The notes beneath the pieces were generated by a model, which saw only the letters and a program-made list of their open reading frames with translations, searched no databases and was not told where the DNA came from. From Planctomycetota bacterium (lineage in GTDB: Bacteria > Planctomycetota > GCA-002687715): a stretch of 57,301 nt of DNA. Made by a program: the position numbers and the translations under genes. Below, piece after piece: positions 26,101 to 32,900 of the stretch; within the stretch, counting starts at the first letter, position 1; every line of letters begins with the position of its first letter. Where the stretch lies: contig NZBC01000093.1 of the NCBI GenBank assembly GCA_002687715.1, positions 1-57,301 of the forward strand, read 5' to 3'.

Positions 26101-26590
26101 GGCGTGTCGTGAAGGCCATCGCGCCCAGCGCGAGCAACCCGAGCCCGACCCGCAGGCGCCGGCCACTGCCATCGGCGATGGCGACGATCCAGGGGCGGAG
26201 GATCCGCAGCGCAACGAAGATCCCCAGCGGCCCCCCGATCATCAGGCCCCAGTGGAGGAACGGTGCGATCCAGTGCACCGAGATCTTCGGCCCTTCGGTC
26301 AGGTTCCTCAGCGACCAGTCCCATAGCGCGCCGATGACCGCGGCGCCGGTCAGGACCCGGGGGTCGAGCCACCGCTTGGGACGCGTCGGGGCGGCCATCA
26401 CCAACGCCCCGAGCGCGCCGAAGATGATCCCGATCAGCACGTGCCGGCCGGTTCCGTAGACCAGGATGAGCAGTCGCTCGTCCGACGCGAATTCGACGTC
26501 GAGGAGTCGAAATGCCCACGCCAGGTCGCACAGGCCGAAGAGGATGGCTCCGACGACCGGGCAGAGGAATGCGCACAGGAAACGGTTCAT
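23105..26590 (-). CDS. Membrane sulfatase-like protein with HEAT-like repeats (paralogue 2)
   Basis: A 1,161-residue protein starting at ATG 26590 (MNRFLCAFLCPVVGAILFGL), with several membrane segments in residues 1-235. The sulfatase/phosphatase fold has NILLIAVDTVRWDHTGLAGY at 299-318 and VFSDHGEGFGDHG. Ser347 in TPYPTSNYAYASVLTG sits at the nucleophile position, again without a formylglycine motif. HEAT-like helical repeats (VRADGAVGLVSLGLDAGREE; LRDVAIAGLRKHY) and a C-terminal Ig-like domain (LRGLEPGESVNLTLVGHAPA) follow in the same order as in paralogue 1. The two are clearly paralogues with diverged membrane parts. The 197 bases before it are the only sizeable gap in the run and may hold a promoter. 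Confidence 0.8.
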   Translation of the reverse strand: MNRFLCAFLCPVVGAILFGLCDLAWAFRLLDVEFASDERLLILVYGTGRHVLIGIIFGALGALVMAAPTRPKRWLDPRVLTGAAVIGALWDWSLRNLTEGPKISVHWIAPFLHWGLMIGGPLGIFVALRILRPWIVAIADGSGRRLRVGLGLLALGAMAFTTRLNITLLPGHYPGVHMLWVVFALLCASAAVFCLVGRALALGRLRPALALVVAAGILGGALWLEGRDTFQATRSYSSTVVQGANPHAELIDLVFKRFATTQSVDIANVLDLVREMEQAGSRDLTSILDQVLPQRRDYNILLIAVDTVRWDHTGLAGYTENPTTPVLEQLGREGFVFTNAYTPYPTSNYAYASVLTGLTAGATPLHGYRSKLSWKFPDTVHYPELVSRAGMNTIGVTGFGKIERRNMRFFGMLETGFDTFNPDQTGDPGMKARAVTDSVLKQLVNRKTRRFFSFVHYMEPHNPYETHQGHDFGTSARDRYDSEIAHCDAEIGRLIDGLKQRKLWDNTVVCVFSDHGEGFGDHGFPFHNSSLYEEEIRVPLLIRIPGLQAGKRIDTPVSLVDVMPTCLAVADIGDPEERMGQSLLPYMLDQEGLPDRVIFSQQYSPRQTARELEQRCVVYRGLKLIEVVRKNPDWFLFDLEQDPRERRNLFNQPEYSKRQAVLAGLLSAQVESIKKRVGGKPLDDPAVALQAHLETALMWIRAPDQKKIRRAITYLRTKLRNRYAGLNLLCEEMPAQLMNDLHAEILKLATGLLPKRETSLYNLLLVLPRPENEAYFSALMKDKSPTVRADGAVGLVSLGLDAGREELLAMCRRQRNPVLRFPYAVALGDLGHGEFLPDFVRIIRGNATREVVPLLRALARSKEPAGLDALTRRLALNELFDYTIRRSTVEYASAVGGARGAEVLLYFASEPDPTLRDVAIAGLRKHYGDEFDQRIKEFAELREARDALVNGKAELATQLFEAWLEKTEDPPPGAALDLARARVHLGRQTGAAAALDRAIGADDPRAADAARRMKAHIKDLRWFYPANDFKVSIEVIRKPPTLRRNRCYFIEVKVTNRAKVYWHGGHWNFGPVLRCRLVDTDGQIMKQDTKGKKMNVHVINNFLPLRGLEPGESVNLTLVGHAPAGAWKDARIAVSFSQYHTDHIPDDRDFPLVVEQLYEPK

Positions 26591-26787
26591 GTCAGCGAGA
26601 GCAAAGGTCCCGGGCAATCGGGCGCGCCCAGGGGTGGCTGGCTTGGGGTCGCGCGTAACCGCTTGTCGAGGCGGCGGGTATGAATGTTCCGGGATGGTAG
26701 GCCTCCTGCTTCCTTCCATCAAGAATGGGGACCCGTGCGGCGCACGCACCCCCTGTTGATCGGACGGCCCGGTATCCCGCTTGAGGG

Positions 26788-28239
26788 TCACCGCACCGGC
26801 GGTTGGAGGAACGGAAGACGCGACCGGTACAGAGCGAGACGTTGTCGCACGGCCGCGCGCGGGGCGCCCAGGAGTCCCGGGTTGGCCAGCGCCTCGTCCA
26901 GCGCGCGGATGGCGTCGTCGAACCGGAGGTTGGCGGCCAACGCCGCGCCCAGGACGTCCAGTGCTCGGGGATCGCGACCGCGGGTCGCCACGAGGGCTTT
27001 CGCGAATGAGAGGGCCGCCGTGGGGTCGCGGTGAGCTTCTTCCGGGTAACTGGCGAGCGTCCAGGCCAGCAGCTCGAGCCCGGCCGGGTGGGGAAGATCG
27101 AGATCGCGGAACGGGGCCAGGGTCTCGAGAGCATCGGCGATGCGTCCCGCCCCGAGGAGCGCCTGGGCCAGCGGGATGCGGACGCCCCGGTCCGACGGGT
27201 CGTCCCGGACCACGCTCAGCAGATGCGTGACGCCGTCCGCCCGCCGATCCGTCTGCAGCAGTATGCCTCCGAGCGTGCGACGCGCCGGCACGAACGCGGG
27301 TGTCCGCTTCACGATCTTCTCGAGCATGGCGATCGCGGCTCCGATCTTCTGGCTCCGAGCGAGCGCGAGGGCGAGCTCGGTGCGGATGTCATTGCCATCA
27401 CGGATGGCCTGCGCCTGCCGTAGCGAGCGCATGGCCTCGGCATTGCGTCCCGCGAGAAGGTGGGCACGTCCACGCCGAGCGTGGTGATTGCGGGACACTC
27501 CGATGGCCTCGAGTCGATGGGCACGTTCCGGATCGTCGATGGACGTGGCTCCCGTGAGTCGTTCGGCTCGTTTGCGGGCCCGCGCCGCGCCCGTCGCATC
27601 GCCGTGGCGCGCGGAGACCACGGTGAGGAATGCCCAGGCCTCCCGGAATCCGGGGAGGGCCTCGACGGCGGCGGTGGCGTGGCCGATGGCCGAGGGAAGA
27701 TCGTCGCGGCGGGCGGCGATCCGGCCGAGACCGAAACGGGCGTGTGGGTGTTGCGGCTGCTGGTCCAGGACCTCGGTCCACAAAGTGGACGCTCGATCCT
27801 CGTTGCCGGCGCGCAGATGCGCTTGCGCGAGGTGCAGTTTCACCGGGACGGACGTCGGCGCCAGACGCAGCGCCCTCTCGAGCAGGGTCACGTGCTCTGC
27901 CGCGGTCGCGTCGGGTCGGCAGAGCGCCTCGTAGTAGGGCCACGCCGCGTTGCCGCGGTCGAACCGCGCGGCACCCCGATATGCGTCAGCCGCCGCTATC
28001 AGCATCTCGTGAGCGTCGAGGATCAAGGCGTAGCGGCTCCAGGCGGCGGCGGATCGCGGTTCCGCGACGACCTCCTCATGCGCTGCCTTGACGGTCGTCG
28101 CCACGAGCGGCTCTGCGTCCGCGACGTCTGGAGGGGGAATCGGCGGCGGCGCTTCCGGCACCCACGACCACGCAGCGAGGAGCCCCAGCAGGAGCACGAC
28201 CCCGAGCAGGCCGATCATGATGATCGTGCGCCGGCTCAT
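26788..28239 (-). CDS. Membrane-anchored TPR protein
   Basis: A 483-residue protein with one N-terminal membrane segment (IIMIGLLGVVLLLGLLAAW) and a Pro-rich linker, followed by about ten TPR-like helical pairs, for example HVTLLERALRLAPTSVPVKL, HPHARFGLGRIAARRDDL and ALDVLGAALAANLRFDDAI. TPR arrays bind partner proteins, here probably in the periplasm. The start overlaps the stop of the FG-GAP gene (ATGA). Pairing of TPR and ASPIC/UnbV FG-GAP proteins is common in Planctomycetota and Acidobacteriota. Confidence 0.85.
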   Translation of the reverse strand: MSRRTIIMIGLLGVVLLLGLLAAWSWVPEAPPPIPPPDVADAEPLVATTVKAAHEEVVAEPRSAAAWSRYALILDAHEMLIAAADAYRGAARFDRGNAAWPYYEALCRPDATAAEHVTLLERALRLAPTSVPVKLHLAQAHLRAGNEDRASTLWTEVLDQQPQHPHARFGLGRIAARRDDLPSAIGHATAAVEALPGFREAWAFLTVVSARHGDATGAARARKRAERLTGATSIDDPERAHRLEAIGVSRNHHARRGRAHLLAGRNAEAMRSLRQAQAIRDGNDIRTELALALARSQKIGAAIAMLEKIVKRTPAFVPARRTLGGILLQTDRRADGVTHLLSVVRDDPSDRGVRIPLAQALLGAGRIADALETLAPFRDLDLPHPAGLELLAWTLASYPEEAHRDPTAALSFAKALVATRGRDPRALDVLGAALAANLRFDDAIRALDEALANPGLLGAPRAAVRQRLALYRSRLPFLQPPVR

Positions 28240-29894
28240 CGCTGTCCCGCTCCCTTGCGAAGCGTCACCTGTTTCCCGGTCGGACCGCCCGGGAAGCGCT
28301 CCGGTTCGCCGCCCTCCGGCCAGCGGACCACGATGGCTGCGTAGCTGGAAGCGGCTCCGAGTCCGAAGGTCACCCGGACATCCGACGCACTGAGATAGCT
28401 GGACGCCGGATCGACGCGGCGGCGGAACGTGCGGCCCGCGGCCTCCACCGTCACGACGGCGCCCAACGCGTCCCGAGCCCCTGCGCCCTCGACGCAGCGG
28501 ACGCGCAACCAGCTCCCGCGGGATGGGGCGCGATTGAGATGAAGGCGGGCCCGGCCCCCGGCCGCCGTTACGAGGACGTCCACGAATCCGTCGCCGTCGA
28601 CGTCGCCCGTGGCGAGTCCCCGCCCGACGATGGCGTGGCGGCCCAGGAGGCCGAGGTGAAGGGAGGTGTCGGCGAAGTGTCCGGCGTCGTTCGAGAACAG
28701 CTGCGCGGGTTGCGCGTAGCGCCCCCAGAACGGCGACAGATGATCGCCCAACGCGCGGTCGCCGCGCATCACGTGCCCGTTGACGGCGATCAGGTCGAGG
28801 TCACCATCGCCCTCGACGTCGAGAGCGGCCGCACCGAATCCGGTCGAATGGCGGCTCGGCCCGGCCAGGCCTCGCGCCGCCGTGCGGTCGGAGAACCGGC
28901 CGTCGCCGTCCGCGAGGTAGAGCGTATTGGTCTCACCGCGAAGATGGGTCATGAACAGGTCGTCACGCCCATCCGCGTCGAGGTCGGCGCAGACCAGTCC
29001 CATGCTCGCCTCCTCGCGCCCTTCGTCATTGAGGGCGACGCCGCGTTCGAGCGCTTCCTCGAGGAAGCGTCCCCCGCCCTGGTTGATCCAAAGGTGGTTG
29101 GGGCCGTTGTCGTTCGCCACGTAGATGTCCGGACGCCCGTCGCCGGACAGATCCGCGCACACGACGCCGAGCCCGCGATCGTGCCGACCGGCGATCCCGG
29201 CGGGTTTGCTGACATCGGTGAACCGGAGCCCGCCGTCGTTGCGATACAGCTTGTCGGACACCCCGGGGAAGTCGCGCGGACCGCAGTACTCCGGTCGTCC
29301 GGCGGGGTCGTGGCAGCGGGCCGTGGCGTCGAGGAGGACGTAGCGGGTCACGAACAGGTCGAGGTCGCCGTCCTGGTCGTGGTCGACGAACGCCGCCGAG
29401 CAGCTCCACCCGTCGTCGCCGAGTCCGGCGTCGTTGGTCACGTCGCGGAACCGGCCCTGGCCGAGGTTCTCGTACAACCGGTCGCGACCGACATTGGTGA
29501 GATAGACGTCGAGGTCGCCGTCGCCGTCCGCATCTCCGACGGCCACTCCCATGCCGTAACCGTCGTCGCCGAGTCCGCTCGCAGCAGTCACGTCGACGAA
29601 CCGGCCATCGGCCTCCTGGCGGAACAACCGGTTGGGGGCGCCGGCCTCCCCGGGGCCCGCGTTGACGAGGTACGCGTCGAGGTCACCATCACCGTCGTAG
29701 TCCAACAGCGCGCAGCCGGGGCCCATGATCTCGGGCAGGTGATACGTACCGGTCTGGCCGATCCCGTGCCGGAAGTCGAGTCCGACCGTGTCGGTGACGT
29801 CCTCGAAGAGCTTCGCGCTGGCTGCGCGCGGTTCGTCACCGCACGCAGCAAGTGCGGATAACGCGGCGAGCAGGAGGAGACGGCGAGCGTTCAT
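28236..29894 (-). CDS. FG-GAP/ASPIC-UnbV (CRTAC1-like) lipoprotein
   Basis: A 552-residue protein with a lipobox (LSALAAC, Cys18). Repeated calcium-binding FG-GAP-type blades carry DYDGDGDLDAYLVN, DADGDGDLDVYLTN, DHDQDGDLDLFVTR, DLDADGRDDLFMTH and DVDGDGFVDVLVTA. These form a seven-bladed beta-propeller. The C-terminal ASPIC/UnbV domain follows (SRGSWLRVRCVEGAGARDAL; VRWPEGGEPERFPGG). Such proteins lie on the cell surface or in the periplasm and are thought to mediate binding; their function is largely unknown. The gene is 34 bases downstream of the macroglobulin gene. Confidence 0.9.
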   Translation of the reverse strand: MNARRLLLLAALSALAACGDEPRAASAKLFEDVTDTVGLDFRHGIGQTGTYHLPEIMGPGCALLDYDGDGDLDAYLVNAGPGEAGAPNRLFRQEADGRFVDVTAASGLGDDGYGMGVAVGDADGDGDLDVYLTNVGRDRLYENLGQGRFRDVTNDAGLGDDGWSCSAAFVDHDQDGDLDLFVTRYVLLDATARCHDPAGRPEYCGPRDFPGVSDKLYRNDGGLRFTDVSKPAGIAGRHDRGLGVVCADLSGDGRPDIYVANDNGPNHLWINQGGGRFLEEALERGVALNDEGREEASMGLVCADLDADGRDDLFMTHLRGETNTLYLADGDGRFSDRTAARGLAGPSRHSTGFGAAALDVEGDGDLDLIAVNGHVMRGDRALGDHLSPFWGRYAQPAQLFSNDAGHFADTSLHLGLLGRHAIVGRGLATGDVDGDGFVDVLVTAAGGRARLHLNRAPSRGSWLRVRCVEGAGARDALGAVVTVEAAGRTFRRRVDPASSYLSASDVRVTFGLGAASSYAAIVVRWPEGGEPERFPGGPTGKQVTLRKGAGQR

Positions 29895-29928
29895 GCACCC
29901 GGAGCATAGCGCGCCGAGCGGGACGCGA

Positions 29929-32900
29929 CTAACGCACCTCGATCGCGGACGGCGCGACGATGGCCGCTGATTCCGGAGTGTAGGGCGCGACGAGCTCGCT
30001 GAACCGGGTGTGCGCGGACAGCGCGTAGCGCGGTCGGAACGGGACGTCGATTGCCAGGCGTTCGCCAGCGGCCAGATCCGCGAGGTAGAGGATGAGACCG
30101 CGCCGGGACTTCTCGGCTCGGGCGATCGGTCCGCGGACCCGCCACGGGTCGACGTCGATTCCCGGTGGCAGTCCGAGCGTGAGTATGGGGGCGGAGGAGA
30201 CGGTGGTCCCGAGGTTGTGCACCACGACCCGGCAGGTGGCTTCCTTCTCCGCGGGGACCGGCTTCTTTGGCCACGCCACGGTCAGGTTCAGGTTCCCTTG
30301 AAGAGGGGTCTCGGACCAGGGGGCCCAGCGGCGCACCACCACCGCCGACCGGATTGCGGCCTTGGCGTTCGTCGCGACCTCGACCAGGTGACGACCGGCC
30401 GTCACCGGCCCGGGAAGATCGAGCCGCAGCGGCTGGCCGAAGGTCGTCTTCCCGACGACGGCTTTGCCACCGTCGACGGAGACCCGGACGGTCGCGTTGG
30501 CGGCTTCCTCTGCGGCCATGCCGGCCAGCGCGTAGAGCGCGAAGAACGTGGCCTGGGTCGAGCCGAAGCGGCCACGGGCGTCCCGGGCCGAACGCAGCCA
30601 GTCCAGCGTCCGCCGGGCCTCCTCGGGGCGACCGTCCAGCCGCAGGGCTTCGCAGGCGAGCGCAATGGCGATGACCCGCGGGCTTTGTCCGCGCCCGCCG
30701 AACGGAGTCGGGCCCACGACGTCGAACGCCCGTTCTCCGAGCTCGAGCACCCGGCTCGCGAGGCACGCACCAGGAACCCGTGCGACGGACGCGCCTTCCC
30801 CGTGCAGGGCGATGGCGGCGAGGGCGAGCGTGTACGCATCGTCGCATCCGGCGATTCCGCGATCGAGATACGCGAGAGCGGGCCGGGGAGGCCGCTCACC
30901 GGCGAGTGCGAGCAGCCCGGCAACGTAAGCGGTCGTACGGATCGCGGTCCCCGGGGTGGCGCCGCGGGTCGACCAGGCCCCGTCCCCATCCAGGGTCTTG
31001 GCCAGCCACTCGAGCGCCCGGGTCTTGGCCCCGGAGTCGGACTCGCCGGTATGCCGGCGCATGTTCATCAGGGCGAGGAGTGCGTACGCAGTGACTGCGG
31101 GATCGGCCGGCGCATGTCCGTAGAGCGAGAAGCCACCGGTGGTCGCGACTTCGAACCCGAGAATGCGGTTGCGGCCGTCCGTAAGCCACGTCTTGGCGCG
31201 TTGTCGCTGCTGCTTGGTCAAGCGGCCAGCCGCCTGCAACCGATCGGTCGCGATGGCCATGGGGAGCATGGTCGTCGCCGTCTGCTCGCAGCAACCGGTG
31301 GGGCGCTGAAGCAACCCGTCCAGGCCGTCGAGCGCCGCGCTGGCGGTGTCAGGCCACACGACGAGCTGGAGCGTCGCCCCCGGGGTCGATGATCCGACGT
31401 CGATCTCGAGTCGCGCCGGCTTGTCCTTGGCAGCGGTCAAGGGGGTCGAGTTCTCCACGGCCCGACCCAACGGCGCGACGACGACCGGCGCGGCGTAGGC
31501 GTCGACGAGGCTGCCGGAGCGGGCTTCGATGCGCACCTCGACGGTGCCGGCGGCGTTGGCGCGGAGGCGGAAGGTCACGGCGCCCGTCTGGTGAGACGAG
31601 ACCTCGACCGTGCGGGACGGGGGACCGACGAGGGCGACCGTGCTCGCGTCCGACACGGATGCGAGCACTTCGACCGTCATCGGAGCGTTCGTCTCGTTCC
31701 GGACGGCGACGGGAACGGACACGGCGTCTCCGACGGTCAGGGGCGAGGCGATTCGCGGCTTGACGTGTAGCGGTTGCGCTACCCGCAGGTCAGCCGCGCC
31801 CGTGCCGATGGCGCCGGACGCGGCGGTCGCCGACAGCTTGAGTCGCCATGTCGTCAGCGCATCGTTCAGCGGAACGTCGATCGCCGCCCGACCGTCGGCG
31901 TCGGTGAGGATCTCGGGCACGAAGACGAGGCTGGGGGAGAAGTCACGTCGGTGCACCGGCGGTCTCGGAGCCAGCACTGTTCGGCCGGATCTGAACCGTC
32001 TGCCGTGGTGTGAACCTCCGCCGAGCGCGCGCAGGCTGCGGTAACGTCGGCGGAGGATGTCCGTGAGGTCCGGGCCCAGAAACCACCGCGTACCGTCGGC
32101 CCGCGCCCGGGAGAGGAGTTCCTGGATGCGTGGTGGGATGAGCTCTACGAACCTATCCATCGGGTAGGAGGCGACGACGTCGTCCAGCGTCTCGAACCGG
32201 CCATCCCCGCCTGCGCTGACGAAGCACACGGAGCGGTCGTCGCTGCGGACGGTCAGTGCGAGGCCGAACGCGTCGACGAGAGCCGTGCGCGGGAGATCGC
32301 CGCGCCCGACGAGGTCGGCCACGAGCTCCCGAAAGCTGGTGGCCGACCTGACCTCCGACGTCGGAACGGCATGGAGGGCAGCGAGTACCACTGCGGCCAT
32401 TCGCTTCTTCAGCGCGGCTTCCTGCCGGAGGATGACTGCGGTCCGCTCCCGCTTCAGGCCGGCGGAGCGCCGGTCCCGCAGCCGGTGGAGACGGTTTCGT
32501 TTGCCCAAGGGGGTGACCCAGCCGAACAGCCATCGCGCAGTCGCACCGTCAGCTCGTTTAGAACCGTCCGCCTGAGAGAGATCGTTGACGAGGCGTACGA
32601 GCGTATCTTTCGACCGTTGCGGGATGGTCCGAAAGCTTCGATCGCGATCCAGTGACGGCGCGGCGGCCTCGAGGGTGGCTTGATCCACGGCCCAGTACCC
32701 CAGCGCGGCGGCGGTCGGCCTGCCGGCCGCATCCCGGACCTGGACGTCGACCCGAGCCGCTGTGCCAGGTGCGAACGCGGACTTCGCCGGCCGCGCATCG
32801 ATGTCGAGTCGGCGCGACGAGAGCACGAGCGCGTTCTGTTGAGTGCCGTGCGCGTGGAGTCCGTCGACGCGATGTGCGGCGAACACGACCTCGCCGATAT

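Noticed and set aside
18368..26590. Calling both large membrane proteins true sulfatases
   Set aside because: The formylglycine motif is absent, so sulfatase activity cannot be assumed.
26591..26787. A small gene between the TPR and second sulfatase-like genes
   Set aside because: The open frames here are extensions of shadows without motif or ribosome-binding site; the gap is more likely a promoter region.
30010..31392. A 460-codon plus-strand open frame
   Set aside because: It is antisense to the macroglobulin C-terminus; no motif.
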